A stretch of DNA of 64,000 bases from Lachnospiraceae bacterium AM48-27BH (GCA_003478355.1 QUFC01000009.1:42265-106264); one strand, 5' to 3'; shown: positions 1-10,057, numbered from the stretch's first letter. Notes: generated by a model from the letters alone, not told the origin. Program-made: numbers and translations.

Positions 1-3000
1 TTCATTCTTAATATAAGAAACCGGAATGTACGCATCGATATCGCAGTCTACCACCGTCTGGAAATCCTCTTCCTCGTCCCGTTTTCCGCGCAGGGCTTCC
101 ACCGCCTGATTTAACAGCTTGCAGTACAGGTCATAACCGACAGCTCCATATGCCCATGCTGCTCCGCGCCCAGTACATTTCCGGCGCCACGGATCTCCAG
201 ATCACGCATGGCAATCTTGATGCCAGAGCCTAACTCCGTAAATTCACGGATAGCCTGAAGCCGCTTTTCTGCCACTTCTTTTAACACCTTATCCCGCTTA
301 TACATCAAAAACGCATAAGAAGTCCTGCTGGAACGGCCCACACGGCCCCTTAACTGGTAAAGCTGGGACAGACCCATATGGTCTGCGTCCTGAATGATCA
401 TGGTATTCGCGTTAGAAATGTCCAGTCCGGTCTCGATGATGGTAGTAGACACCAGCACATCGATGTCGCCGTTGATGAAATCCAGCATGATCTTCTCTAA
501 CTGGTGCTCATGCATCTGCCCGTGGGCGAACACCACATTGGCATCCGGCACTAATTGTGCCACATGGTTTGCCACCTCCTCAATATCCTTCACCCGGTTG
601 TATACATAATACACCTGTCCCCCTCTGGCCAGCTCCCGTTTTATACCTTCCCGGACCATCTCATCATTGTATTCCATCACATAGGTCTGGATCGGTACAC
701 GGTCCACCGGCGGTTCCTCCAGCACACTCATATCCCGGATTCCCACCAGGCTCATGTGAAGCGTTCGCGGAATCGGAGTTGCCGTCAACGTCAGAACATC
801 CACATTTTCCCTTAATTTCTTGATCTTTTCCTTATCTGATACACCAAACCGCTGCTCCTCATCGATGATCAGCAATCCCAGATCTTTAAAATGCACATCC
901 TTTGACAATACCCGATGTGTTCCAATGACCACATCCACCAGACCCTTTTTTAAGTCTTCCAGGGTCTTTTTCACCTGCGAGGGTGTGCGGAAACGGGATA
1001 ACAGGTCCACCCGCACCGGGAAATCCTTCATTCGCTGGACAAAGGTATTGTAATGCTGCTGGGCCAGAATGGTGGTCGGCACCAGATACACCACCTGCTT
1101 TCCGTCCTGCAGTGCCTTAAAAGCCGCCCGAAGCGCGATCTCCGTCTTGCCATAGCCTACGTCACCGCAGATCAGACGGTCCATGATCTTCCGGCTCTCC
1201 ATGTCTTTCTTGGTGGCGTCAATGGCCTCCAGCTGATCGTCGGTCTCATCATATGGGAACAATTCCTCAAACTCCCGCTGCCACACGGTGTCCTCGCTGT
1301 ACTGGAAACCATTAGAATCCTGTCTGGCGGCATAAAGCTCCACCAGGTCTTTCGCAATCTCCTTGACCGCCCCCTTCACCCTGGCCTTGGTTTTCTTCCA
1401 CTGTTCACCGCCTAATTTATTCAGCTTCGGCGCTTTGGCGTCGCTTCCGGCGTATTTCTGGATGCCGTCTAAACGGGTGGCTGGCAGATACAGGTTTCCG
1501 CCGTCCGCGTACTCGATCTTCAGATAATCCTTGATCACTTTATCCTGCTCGATCTTCTCGATGCCCCGGTAAATGCCCAGTCCATGGTCCTCATGGACCA
1601 CGTAATCACCAATGGAAAGCTCCGTGAAGCTCTGGATCTTCTTGCCCTCATAGGAGGTCTTTTTCTTTCTCCGCTTCTTTTTGCTGCCGCCGAACATATC
1701 GCCCTCAGTGATCACCACAAACTTGATCTGCGGATACTCAAAGCCCCGGTGCAGCACACCATAAGTCACCAGGATCTCTCCAGGCTGCACACTCCGCTCC
1801 GGATCATCCGTACAGAAAGCGCTCAGTTCATACTCTCTCAAATCCCCCGCCAGACGGCTTGCACGGGTCCTGGAGCCGGACAGCAGGACCACCCGGTATT
1901 TCTCCTTTTTCCACCGCTTTAAATCTCCGATCAGCATCTCAAAACTGTTCTGATAGGAGTTGATATTTCTCGTCTGGATGCTGTAACGGTTCTTGATCTC
2001 CTGTCCCGGAAGCTTCTGTTCCAATCCGGTGACACAGACCGTATGAGGCGTTTCCAGCTCCGCCAATGTCTCCCGTATCGAATAGAGAAGAGAGGTCTGC
2101 TCCGGCAGAAGATAACCCTTTTCCAGCCGGTTCATCATGCTTTCCCGGAATTCCGTCTCCACCGCTTCTCCCCGCTCCTTTAAGCGGATAGGTTCGTCTA
2201 AGAACACCGCTGTCTCTTCCGCAGGAAAATATTCAGCAAATGACACCGTATCCTGACAAAAATAGGTGAGATAACTGTCCAGAGACCCGGTTGCCATGCC
2301 ATCCTTCAGATTTTCCTTGAATTCTTCGATGATCGAACGAATCCTATGGGCTTCTTCTGTCTGAAACTGCTCCCGCAAGGTCTTTTCATAAGATTTTTCC
2401 GATTTCGTGATCCACTCCAGTCCCATCTCCACCTGCTCCGGTGTCAGCACAATCTCCGTGGCCGGGTACAGCACCACCTCTTCCAGCTGCTCCACCGACC
2501 GCTGGCTCTCCGGATCAAAGCTGCGGATGGAATCCACCTCATCGCCCCACAGCTCGATCCTGACTGGAAGCTCCTCCGTCAGCGGGAAAATATCCACAAT
2601 GCCACCGCGGATGGAGAACTGTCCCATACCGTCTACCTGTGCCATGCGCTCGTAGCCTAAGGCCACCAGCCGCTTTCTCCATTCCTCAATATCGATCACC
2701 TCTCCCTGGCTCACCGTCAGGATCTGGCTCTCTACCATGGAAAGTGGCAGCAAATGATCCATAAGGCCATCAATGGTAGTCACCACCACGCCGCTTTTTT
2801 TCTCGATCAGATGCCGCAGCACCTGCATCCGCTCCCTGGTGATCAGGTTGCCGTGGATATCTGCATTATAAAAAAGAAGGTCCTTGGCCGGATACAGCCA
2901 GACTGCGTCTGTAAAGCACCGGAAATCCTCATAGATTTCCTTCGCTCTGGAGTCGTCGTAAGTTACCACTAACTTCCAGGGCAGTGTCTCCCCGGCCTCC

Positions 3001-3131
3001 CACATCAGATGAACCTTCTGGGAATCCATGCACCCGCTGATCTGAACCGGCCCTTTTCCCCGGTTGAGATCCCGATTCAGTTCTTCATACTCCGCCAGTT
3101 CTGTCAGCGGATTCACAAATACCCTGCTCAT
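1..3131 (-). CDS. mfd: Transcription-repair coupling factor Mfd, partial and frameshifted
   Basis: Mfd is an ATP-driven translocase that removes RNA polymerase stalled at DNA lesions and recruits UvrA. The N-terminal UvrB-like module, the RNA-polymerase interaction domain ([13 protein letters not shown] region) and the RecG-like motor with Walker A (GDVGYGKTE) and DEEQ box are all visible, as is a lysine/arginine-rich KKKRRKKK stretch before the polymerase-binding domain. The apparent stop at 111 is an artefact of a one-base loss near 143-144. After it, the other frame continues the family sequence ([18 protein letters not shown]) to base 1, so the gene runs off the left edge and lacks its last roughly 130 residues. 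It lies 5 bp after pth, the usual Firmicutes order. Confidence 0.95.
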
Positions 3132-3136
3132 AATTT

Positions 3137-3712
3137 CTACTCGCCCTTTTTCTTCATATTATAATGATTCATGGCTGCGTCCATGCCCTTGTCTAAGATC
3201 ATCTCTGCCGCATCCGCCGCGTCCTTAAATGCCTCATCCATCTTTGCCTGGTCTTCTTTGGAGAAATGCCCCAGCACATAATCTGCTAAATCCATGCCCT
3301 TCGGCTTATCGCCAACGCCGACCTTGATCCGTGGAAATTCCTGGGTTCCCAGATGGGCAATGATATTTTTGATCCCATTGTGACCGCCTGCACTTCCTTT
3401 TCCACGGAGCCGTAACTGTCCCGGTTCTAAACTGATGTCATCATAGATCACCAGAATATCTTCCGGATCTACCTTATAAAAATCAGCCGCTGCCCGGACA
3501 CTCTCACCGCTTAAATTCATATATGTCTGCGGTTTTAACAGGATCACCTTCTGACCTGCTAATATTCCTTTCCCGCACAGTCCCTTGTGTTTTTTCTCTT
3601 CTACTTCGATCCCCATCCGGTCCGCCAGAATATCAATCGTCTCAAAACCCACGTTATGACGGGTATGCGCGTATTCCTTTCCCGGATTTCCTAAACCTAC
3701 TATAATATACAT
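3137..3712 (-). CDS. pth: Peptidyl-tRNA hydrolase
   Basis: This enzyme cleaves peptidyl-tRNA released by abortive translation and recycles the tRNA in the cytoplasm. The 191-residue length is normal for the family. It opens with the signature [18 protein letters not shown], which carries the catalytic histidine and nearby asparagine, and has the GSAGGHNGI loop and a [10 protein letters not shown] motif. It is followed 5 bp later by mfd on the same strand, so the two are probably cotranscribed. The C-terminus ends in a lysine-rich tail. Confidence 0.97.
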   Translation of the reverse strand: MYIIVGLGNPGKEYAHTRHNVGFETIDILADRMGIEVEEKKHKGLCGKGILAGQKVILLKPQTYMNLSGESVRAAADFYKVDPEDILVIYDDISLEPGQLRLRGKGSAGGHNGIKNIIAHLGTQEFPRIKVGVGDKPKGMDLADYVLGHFSKEDQAKMDEAFKDAADAAEMILDKGMDAAMNHYNMKKKGE

Positions 3713-3858
3713 GTATCTTATCCTTTCCAGACCATCCAGACCAGTTTTTCATTCGTTTTCCTGCGCCCGTCCGGCCTCAATTCCATTTTATGTGCCAGCC
3801 TGCCACCGTCTTATGTCTCCGCAAGCATTTCCTTTAGCATAACAGTTCCAAACTTTCT

Positions 3859-3942
3859 TGTAAAGGCTCAACTTTTCCTGCAAAGATTCATATTTTTCTT
3901 GCAAATGCTCCACTTTTTCTTGCAAAGTCTCAACTTTTTCCT
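3859..3942. repeat. Four imperfect 21-bp tandem repeats
   Basis: Four consecutive units of 20-22 bp each begin TG(C/T)AAA and end in a T-rich run, just upstream of the promoter of the FAD oxidoreductase. Because 21 is a multiple of three, the complementary strand reads as heptads of the type LQEKVEx. That reading frame has no ATG: it opens after a stop near 3960 and closes near 3786, so I do not call a gene. It may be a coding relic or a bent upstream promoter element. Confidence 0.6.
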
Positions 3943-3970
3943 TGAAACCTCTTGCTATTTATGATAAAAT
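3942..3970 (+). promoter_or_regulatory. Sigma-A promoter of the FAD oxidoreductase
   Basis: TTGAAA (3942-3947) and TAAAAT (3965-3970) are separated by 17 bp. A short inverted repeat TACCAA/TTGGTA at 4001-4016 lies in the leader and could be an operator. Confidence 0.55.
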
Positions 3971-4036
3971 CATGTGTTGGCAATGATAACAAATTTCATT
4001 TACCAAGCCTTTGGTAGACATGGAGGGAGCTTCTAC

Positions 4037-5422
4037 ATGAATTCTAATAACCAGTTTGACGTCATCATCATCGGCGCCGGCCCTGGCGGTATTTTCTCCG
4101 CATATGAGCTGATGCAGAAAAAGCCGGACTTAAAGGTAGCAGTGTTTGAGAGCGGTTACTCTCTGGAGAAACGCCACTGCCCGATCGATGGCGTGAAAGT
4201 TAAATCCTGTATCAAATGTCCGACCTGTGCGATCATGAACGGTTTCGGCGGTGCAGGTGCATTCTCTGACGGAAAATATAACATCACCAATGACTTCGGC
4301 GGAACTTTATACGAATATATCGGCAAAAAAGAAGCCATCGATTTAATGAAATATGTGGATCACATCAACGTGACCCATGGCGGTGAGGAGACCCGTATGT
4401 TCTCTACCGCAGGTACCAAATTCAAAAAACTGTGCATGCAGAATAAATTAAAACTTCTGGATGCTTCTGTACGTCACTTAGGAACTGACATTAACTACGT
4501 GGTTCTGGAAAATCTTTACAATGAGATGAAAGAGAAGGTTCACTTCTTCTTCCACACTCCGGTAACCCACATTGAAGTTCTGGACGATGGCTATCGTGTA
4601 TTATATGGCAATGACCAGTACGCAGACTGCAAACAGTGTATCGTGTCTGTCGGCCGCAGCGGAAGCAAATGGATGGAAACCATCTGTAATGAACTGGACA
4701 TCCCAACCAAGTCCAACCGTGTAGACATCGGCGTCCGTGTGGAGATTCCTGCTGTGATCTTCTCCCATTTGACCGACGAGTTATACGAGAGCAAGATCGT
4801 ATACCGCACAGAGAAATTTGAGGATAATGTCCGTACCTTCTGTATGAACCCGAACGGTATCGTGGTAAACGAGAACACCAACGGTATCGTGACCGTAAAC
4901 GGCCACAGCTACGAGGATCCGAAGAAACAGACCGAGAACACCAACTTTGCTCTTCTGGTCGCAAAACATTTCTCCGAGCCATTTAAGGACAGTAACGGCT
5001 ACGGTGAGAGCATTGCCCGTCTTTCCAATATGTTAGGCGGCGGTGTCATCGTACAGCGTTTTGGCGACCTGATCCGTGGACGCCGCAGTACGGTCAACCG
5101 TATCGAAGAGAGCACTGTAACACCAACTCTGGCAGCAACTCCTGGCGACTTAAGCCTGGTTCTTCCAAAACGTATCTTAGACGGCATCATCGAGATGATC
5201 TATGCCCTGGATAAGATCGCTCCTGGTACTGCCAATGACGACACCCTGCTTTATGGCGTTGAGGTCAAATTCTACAACATGGAAGTTGACATCGATGAGA
5301 ATCTGGAGACCCGTTACAAAGGTCTTTACATCATTGGCGACGGCAGTGGCGTGACCCACTCCCTGTCCCATGCATCCGCAAGCGGCGTGTATGTGGCTCG
5401 GAAGATCGCAGAGGCAGAGTAA
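4037..5422 (+). CDS. NAD(P)/FAD-dependent oxidoreductase (COG2509-like)
   Basis: A 461-residue cytoplasmic flavoprotein whose physiological substrate I cannot name. The N-terminus has a Rossmann dinucleotide fold (IIIGAGPGGIFSAYEL). A cysteine cluster follows (CPIDG..., CIKCPTC), then FGGAGAFSDGKYN, and the C-terminus has the FAD-closing motif YIIGDGSGVTHSLSHA. This pattern matches the uncharacterised FAD-dependent dehydrogenase family. I chose the ATG at 4037 because GGAGGG lies 10 bases upstream. An upstream ATG at 3974 would add 21 residues without a ribosome site. Codon use resembles a highly expressed gene. It appears monocistronic. Confidence 0.85.
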   Translation: MNSNNQFDVIIIGAGPGGIFSAYELMQKKPDLKVAVFESGYSLEKRHCPIDGVKVKSCIKCPTCAIMNGFGGAGAFSDGKYNITNDFGGTLYEYIGKKEAIDLMKYVDHINVTHGGEETRMFSTAGTKFKKLCMQNKLKLLDASVRHLGTDINYVVLENLYNEMKEKVHFFFHTPVTHIEVLDDGYRVLYGNDQYADCKQCIVSVGRSGSKWMETICNELDIPTKSNRVDIGVRVEIPAVIFSHLTDELYESKIVYRTEKFEDNVRTFCMNPNGIVVNENTNGIVTVNGHSYEDPKKQTENTNFALLVAKHFSEPFKDSNGYGESIARLSNMLGGGVIVQRFGDLIRGRRSTVNRIEESTVTPTLAATPGDLSLVLPKRILDGIIEMIYALDKIAPGTANDDTLLYGVEVKFYNMEVDIDENLETRYKGLYIIGDGSGVTHSLSHASASGVYVARKIAEAE

Positions 5423-5462
5423 TTGACTGAATTGCTTTCAAGTCGAACGTCCGTGAGACTTG

Positions 5463-5531
5463 GCGCGTGATTCTGGTCAGCGTAGCTGACATATTCTTTA
5501 CAGAATCACTGCGCATCCTCGCGGAGCGTTT
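5463..5531 (+). repeat. GCGGAGCGTTT structured element, copy A
   Basis: A long stem, GCGC-GTGATTCTG pairing with CAGAATCAC-T-GCGC, encloses an inner hairpin GTCAGC-gta-GCTGAC, and the element ends in GCATCCTC then GCGGAGCGTTT. Copies B (7281-7393) and C (44525-44630) share this plan and the tail but use different stem sequences. An outer pairing GACTGA (near 5426) with TCAGTC (near 5535) is possible. Confidence 0.6.
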
Positions 5532-5618
5532 ATCTCAGTCGAAGATTGGACTCCCACTGATACTAATTTGTGATTTCTCACCACCTGAAGAGGTGGGAGT
5601 CTTCTCGACTGAGATAAA
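5529..5618. repeat. Long imperfect hairpin downstream of the oxidoreductase
   Basis: The left arm 5529-5557 (TTTATCTCAGTCGAAGA, then GACTCCCAC) pairs with the right arm 5593-5618 (GTGGGAGTC, then TTCTCGACTGAGATAAA). An inner hairpin CCACCT-GAAG-AGGTGG sits near the right arm. The shape resembles a subterminal hairpin of an IS200/IS605-type end, but no transposase lies beside it. It could be a solo end or simply a transcript-stabilising structure. Confidence 0.5.
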
Positions 5619-5625
5619 AATATCC

Positions 5626-5672
5626 AATACCGCCAGACTATCCGATATCCTGATAGCCCGGCGGTATTTTTT
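5626..5672 (+). terminator. Rho-independent terminator
   Basis: Stem AATACCGCC (5626-5634) pairs with GGCGGTATT (5660-5668) and is followed by a run of T. The loop is long, but the stem is perfect. It probably ends the oxidoreductase transcript. Confidence 0.7.
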
Positions 5673-5791
5673 CCTTCCATTCCTTGTGCTATTTCCACGA
5701 CCAGTTTCATTCGTGCAGAAACTGTATTATTTTACAAAGATATTGCCAGAAACAACATTCAGAGATAAATTAATAAGGTAACGATGTTTTC

Positions 5792-5834
5792 TTACGATCA
5801 GCGCAGCAAATACGCAGACCTGCTAAACCGTTAC
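5792..5834 (+). repeat. 45-bp palindromic repeat, copy 1
   Basis: This diverged copy reads TTACGATCAGCGCAG ... ACGCAGACCTGC ... CGTTAC. The family core is GGTCAGCGCA/TGCGCAGACC, a stem with two A-A mismatches, followed by a YTGAACAGTTAC-like tail. Other copies are at 26836, 30933 and 36839. Confidence 0.6.
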
Positions 5835-5868
5835 TTCATAACCATCGACAACGAAAGGATTTATCATC

Positions 5869-7239
5869 ATGAATCACCCCTCAAGCACACAAGAAACTCC
5901 CCCATCGCCTCCCATGTTCACCAACGCCCAGCTAAAAGCACTGCTTCTTCCCCTGCTCCTGGAACAGTTTTTAAGTGTTTCCATGGGACTTGCCGATACC
6001 GTTATGGTATCGGGAGTGGGGGAAGCAGCTGTGTCCAGCGTCAGTCTGGTAGACAGCCTAAATGTCCTGATCATCCAGATATTATCTGCTCTGGCTACTG
6101 GCGGTGCTGTGGTCGCCAGCCAGTATCTTGGACGGAAGGATAAGAAAAATGCCCAGCTAAGCGCAGCCCAGCTGTTTTCCGTTCTCATCATGCTGACGGT
6201 TTCCTTCGGACTGCTCTGTATTCTCTTATGCCGCCTGATCTTACGGACCGTGTTTGGCTCTATTGAAGCTCACGTTATGCACTATGCGGAGATTTATTTT
6301 TACATCAGCGCCGTTTCTTATCCCTTTATCGGTCTTTATAATGCCGGTGCCGCACTTTTCCGCGCTAAGGGAGACAGTAAGATCAGCATGAAAGCCAGCC
6401 TGGTCATGAATGTAGTCAACATCGTCGGTAACGCAGTTCTGATCTACGTTTTTCACCTGGAAGTTCTGGGCGCCGCGATCGCTACCTTGACCGGACGGAT
6501 TCTGGCAGCCATCTGGGTCACTGCCCAGCTGCAGCGCCATGACAATCCGCTGCGGATCGCTTCTCTGGCAGACTTAAAGCCCAATTTTTCCATCGCCCAC
6601 CGGATCCTGGCCATCGGAATTCCGGCCGGCATCGAAAACGGCATGTTCCAGATTGGCAAACTGCTGGTCAGCCATCTGATCAGTACCCTGGGAACTGCCT
6701 CCATCGCGGCTTCAGCTGTCTGCAACACCTTAAGTTCCATGATCAACATTCCAGGCAATGCCATCAGCCTGGCAACAATCCCGATCATCGGTCATTGCCT
6801 GGGCGCCAATGAGAAGAAGCAGGCCAATCAATACGCCCGCAAGCTGATCGCCCTGGCCTATGCTGCCGCATGGCTTACCAGCCCGATCCTGATCCTGACC
6901 GCTCCTTACATAGTCAAGATTTTCAACATCTCCGCAGAAGCACAGGTCATTGCAGTCACTGTGATCCGGACCTATTGTACCGTAGATTTATTCCTATGGC
7001 CATCCAGTTTCATGATGCCCAACATTCTCCGTTCCGGCGGCGATTCCAAGTACACGATGACGGTCAGTATGTTCAGCATGTGGACCTTCCGTATCTTTTT
7101 ATGCTATTACTTTGTTAACAGTCTTCACATGGGATTGTTAGGCGTCTGGTGCGGTATGTTCGTGGACTGGTTCTTCCGCAGCTTACTGTTCACCATCCGT
7201 TTCATCAATGGAAAATGGATGGAACACCAGGTCATTTGA
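5869..7239 (+). CDS. MATE family multidrug/cation exporter
   Basis: A 456-residue inner-membrane protein with about twelve predicted hydrophobic helices, arranged as two MATE halves. The family exports cationic compounds in exchange for Na+ or H+. Typical family sequence is visible, including a LADTVMVSGVGEAAVSSVSL motif in the first half. AAAGGA lies 9 bases before the ATG. The stretch upstream holds one copy of the 45-bp palindromic repeat. The gene converges on the symporter gene at 7476 across a bidirectional terminator. The exported substrate cannot be told from sequence. Confidence 0.9.
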   Translation: MNHPSSTQETPPSPPMFTNAQLKALLLPLLLEQFLSVSMGLADTVMVSGVGEAAVSSVSLVDSLNVLIIQILSALATGGAVVASQYLGRKDKKNAQLSAAQLFSVLIMLTVSFGLLCILLCRLILRTVFGSIEAHVMHYAEIYFYISAVSYPFIGLYNAGAALFRAKGDSKISMKASLVMNVVNIVGNAVLIYVFHLEVLGAAIATLTGRILAAIWVTAQLQRHDNPLRIASLADLKPNFSIAHRILAIGIPAGIENGMFQIGKLLVSHLISTLGTASIAASAVCNTLSSMINIPGNAISLATIPIIGHCLGANEKKQANQYARKLIALAYAAAWLTSPILILTAPYIVKIFNISAEAQVIAVTVIRTYCTVDLFLWPSSFMMPNILRSGGDSKYTMTVSMFSMWTFRIFLCYYFVNSLHMGLLGVWCGMFVDWFFRSLLFTIRFINGKWMEHQVI

Positions 7240-7280
7240 CCATCAGTCCGCTGCACCAATATTCGTTACCTGAACATTTC

Positions 7281-7393
7281 CTATGACACAAGAAAGGATA
7301 TTCCTTGGCACATTCTCGCGCCGAGCGCGGTCGCTTGCGACATATTTCTTCTTCGCGCGAGTGTGCATCCCGCGGAGCGTTTGTGTGTCATAG
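7281..7393 (+). repeat. GCGGAGCGTTT structured element, copy B
   Basis: An outer perfect pair CTATGACACA (7281-7290) / TGTGTCATAG (7384-7393) encloses a stem GCACA..CTCGCG / CGCGAG-TGTGC and an inner hairpin GTCGC-tt-GCGAC. ATCCC then GCGGAGCGTTT follow. The stem bases differ from copies A and C yet pairing is kept. It lies between convergent genes, just before their terminator. Confidence 0.65.
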
Positions 7394-7398
7394 GGCAC

Positions 7399-7442
7399 AA
7401 AAAAAGCATCGGTCACATTTTGATGAGTGACCGATGCTTTTT
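7399..7442. terminator. Bidirectional terminator
   Basis: A 14-bp perfect stem, AAAGCATCGGTCAC / GTGACCGATGCTTT, is flanked by A-runs on the left and T-runs on the right. It can therefore stop both the MATE and the symporter transcripts. Confidence 0.85.
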
Positions 7443-7475
7443 GTATTCGATGTTGGTGACCTTTTGACCCTGGTA

Positions 7476-8672
7476 TCATAAAATTCCCGATTCAATCTTC
7501 TGAGGCTTGATTCCATGTTTTTCTGCGTAACCAGTCAGAATCATGGTCAGCGCACCGTCTCCGGTTACGTTACATGCAGTTCCAAAGCTGTCCTGCAGAG
7601 CGAAAATCGTCAGCATCAAAGCGGTACCTGTCTCACCGAAGCCCACGATTCCGGTGATCAGACCTAAGGATGCCATAACTGTACCGCCTGGAACTCCAGG
7701 AGCACCGATAGCGAAAACTCCCAGAAGCAGACAGAACAACACCATAGTTCCAACCGTTGGAAGCTGTCCGTAAAGTACCTTAGAAACAGTCATAACGAAG
7801 AATACCTCTGTCAGAACAGATCCGCACAGATGAATGTTGGCAAATAACGGAATACCGAAATCTACCATATCGTCTCGTAACGTAGGCTCAGATTTCTGGG
7901 CACAGCGCAGGGCAACTGCCAGAGTAGCCGCGGAAGACATCGTTCCTACTGCAGTAATGTAAGCAGGACCGTAATTTTTCACCACATTCATCGGATTCTT
8001 TCCGGCGTAAGCGCCGCCAATACCATATAACAGAGCCATCCAGATGAAATGGCCGATCATAACGATGATCACCACTTTTAAGAATACCGGAAGCTGCTTG
8101 GTAATGGTTCCCTCGTAAGAAAGCGCACAGAACGTAAATGCGATAAATACCGGCAGAATCGGGATCACCACACGGGTAACGATCTCCAGCACGATCTTCT
8201 GAAACTCATCTAACACATTGGTAATGACTGTTGCCTTGGTCCAGGTTGCAGCCAGACCAATAAACAGTGAAAATACCAGTGCACTCATAACCGGCATGAT
8301 CTGCGGAATATCTAACTGGAACACTACGCCTGGCAGTTCCTTTAATCCATCCACCTCAGATACAATAGACAGATGTGGAATGAGCAGATAACCGGCTGCC
8401 ATGGAAAACAGCGCTGCACCAACAGAAGAAACATATGCGATCACAACTGCGACCCCAAGCATCTTGGATGCGTTATTTCCCAGTTTTGTAATGGACGGCG
8501 CGATAAATCCAATAACGATCAACGGCACACAGAAACTGATGATCTGATTCATGATGTACTTTAATGTCACCACGATATTCATCAGTCCTTCACTGGCAAA
8601 CTGTCCAACCAGAATACCGATCACAACTCCAAGCAACAACCGAAACGGTAAACTCCCCGTAAGTTTTTTCAT
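7476..8672 (-). CDS. Dicarboxylate/amino acid:cation symporter (DAACS family)
   Basis: A 398-residue inner-membrane protein of the Na+/H+-coupled family that takes up glutamate, aspartate, serine or related acids. Multiple hydrophobic helices, a serine-rich stretch TAVGTMSSAATLAVAL and the GAPGVPGG loop match the two reentrant-hairpin regions of the fold. It ends at the shared terminator and starts 7 bp after the cyuA-like gene, so the two form an operon. By context the likely substrate is cysteine or serine, but this is inference. The E. coli cyuAP pair also joins a permease to this desulfidase, although that permease is from another family. Confidence 0.88.
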   Translation of the reverse strand: MKKLTGSLPFRLLLGVVIGILVGQFASEGLMNIVVTLKYIMNQIISFCVPLIVIGFIAPSITKLGNNASKMLGVAVVIAYVSSVGAALFSMAAGYLLIPHLSIVSEVDGLKELPGVVFQLDIPQIMPVMSALVFSLFIGLAATWTKATVITNVLDEFQKIVLEIVTRVVIPILPVFIAFTFCALSYEGTITKQLPVFLKVVIIVMIGHFIWMALLYGIGGAYAGKNPMNVVKNYGPAYITAVGTMSSAATLAVALRCAQKSEPTLRDDMVDFGIPLFANIHLCGSVLTEVFFVMTVSKVLYGQLPTVGTMVLFCLLLGVFAIGAPGVPGGTVMASLGLITGIVGFGETGTALMLTIFALQDSFGTACNVTGDGALTMILTGYAEKHGIKPQKIESGIL

Positions 8673-8679
8673 ATAGTTT

Positions 8680-9957
8680 TTACCCCTCTATCATAATTTT
8701 TATAATTTCCTCGTTGGTTTCCTTCATACCCTCCTTTCCTAAACGCCCAACGTTCTTTAACGATGTCTCGATACCCTTCGCCACAATTCCATCCCCTCCG
8801 TAGAATTCCTGACCGCGGATATACATATTATAGCCAAAAATGCCTGCTTCTACTGCTGTGGCGATCTTTGCCGCACAGGAAGCCTTGGCTCCGTCACATA
8901 CAATACCGGATACAATCGCAAGTGCATTGACAACCGTATGTGCAATCACATCATAATCCCCTCCGCACAAATATGCAATACCTGCTCCTGCTCCTGCTCC
9001 TGCGCTGACTGCGCCGCAGTATGCAGACAGACGTCCGATCGGTGTTTTTTCATGAATGGTGGTCAAGTTGGAAAGAGTCAGTGCTCGCAGCATTTTCTCC
9101 TCTCCCACCTCCATAGCTCTCGCATAGACAATGACCGGAACGGAAGATGTGATTCCCTGGTTGCCGCTTCCAGAGTTAATGACAACCGGCTGCTCACAGC
9201 CATTCATACGGGCATCAGAGCCTGCTGCTGCCATGGCTTTTGCCTTTACTCTTAAATTATCCCCTTCCATATCCAGAAGAACGCTTCCGATATTCGCTCC
9301 ATAATTGCCCCGGATACCTTCCTCGGCGATCGCCATATTGTAGCGGATCTGCGGCTCTAAGATCGGGCGCACATCCTCGATGTCTACAGTATTGGCAAAA
9401 TCCCAGATGTCCTTCATGTTCAGAAGGTTCCGGTCTGTCAGACCGTCTTCCGCCTCGCCGCGGACCGGAATATTTTTCAACACTTCACCATTCTTCTCAA
9501 TATACACAATGTTGGTGTGGTAATTAGCGATCCGCACTTTTGCGCTCTTTTCACCCTTAAATACGCTAATAACAATATCAAAGGTATTGCCATTCTCCAC
9601 ATGCTCTACTGTAATCTCTGCAGTCTTGAGAAATTCTTTGATCTCTTCTGTCTGCTCCGGTGTCACCTCAGCAATCACCTCCAGCTCTTTCTCCGGCTTA
9701 CCGGCCACGATTCCTGCTGCGGCTGCTGTATTCAGTCCCTTCATGTTATCCGTATTCGGTACAATAACAGATTTTACATTCTTGATGATACTTCCGCTGG
9801 CTCCCACGATCACCTTGTCCGGCAGTTCTCCTAAAGTCTGTCTGGCAACAGCTGCCGCATAAGCTACCGCGATCGGCTCTGTACACCCCATAGCCGGGAT
9901 CAGTTCTTCCCTTAAAATCTGAATATACGCGCCATACTTCTCATTTGTCTTTTCCAT
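8680..9957 (-). CDS. CyuA/YhaM-type L-cysteine desulfidase
   Basis: A 425-residue protein of the UPF0597 family, related to the alpha chain of L-serine dehydratase. E. coli CyuA degrades cysteine to pyruvate, ammonia and sulfide using an Fe-S cluster. Visible features are the CTEP motif near the N-terminus, a NSGSGNQGITSSVPV loop, and conserved cysteines in the C-terminal half (YLCGGD, IVCDGAKASCAAK). I chose the ATG at 9957, which has GGAGG about 11 bases upstream; the frame extends upstream to 10083 without similarity. A symporter gene follows 7 bp later, and a LysR regulator is divergent, giving a compact amino-acid catabolic unit. Confidence 0.88.
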   Translation of the reverse strand: MEKTNEKYGAYIQILREELIPAMGCTEPIAVAYAAAVARQTLGELPDKVIVGASGSIIKNVKSVIVPNTDNMKGLNTAAAAGIVAGKPEKELEVIAEVTPEQTEEIKEFLKTAEITVEHVENGNTFDIVISVFKGEKSAKVRIANYHTNIVYIEKNGEVLKNIPVRGEAEDGLTDRNLLNMKDIWDFANTVDIEDVRPILEPQIRYNMAIAEEGIRGNYGANIGSVLLDMEGDNLRVKAKAMAAAGSDARMNGCEQPVVINSGSGNQGITSSVPVIVYARAMEVGEEKMLRALTLSNLTTIHEKTPIGRLSAYCGAVSAGAGAGAGIAYLCGGDYDVIAHTVVNALAIVSGIVCDGAKASCAAKIATAVEAGIFGYNMYIRGQEFYGGDGIVAKGIETSLKNVGRLGKEGMKETNEEIIKIMIEG

Positions 9958-10021
9958 ATGAATTGTACCTCCGCATCCTTTGTATTCATCGCGCTTCCTG
10001 TCCACGCCCTGCACAGACAAT

Positions 10022-10057
10022 GTTACTTGCCGGTTTGCACAACGCGTGAACAATAAC
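10022..10057 (-). repeat. Short repeat related to the 135-bp element end
   Basis: The segment TTTGCACAACGCGTGAACA plus ATAAC matches the inverse of the left end of the element at 40271 (GTTACTGTTCACGCGTTGCG). It is probably a solo end or degraded copy in the divergent promoter region. Confidence 0.4.

Noticed and set aside
1..3131. Programmed frameshifting in mfd and other split genes
   Set aside because: No slippery heptamer with downstream structure is shared among the sites, and the affected genes are unrelated. One-base homopolymer losses explain them better.
3786..3960. A coiled-coil gene on the minus strand
   Set aside because: No ATG, GTG or TTG with a ribosome site opens the frame before the heptads, and it lies in the upstream region of the oxidoreductase promoter.
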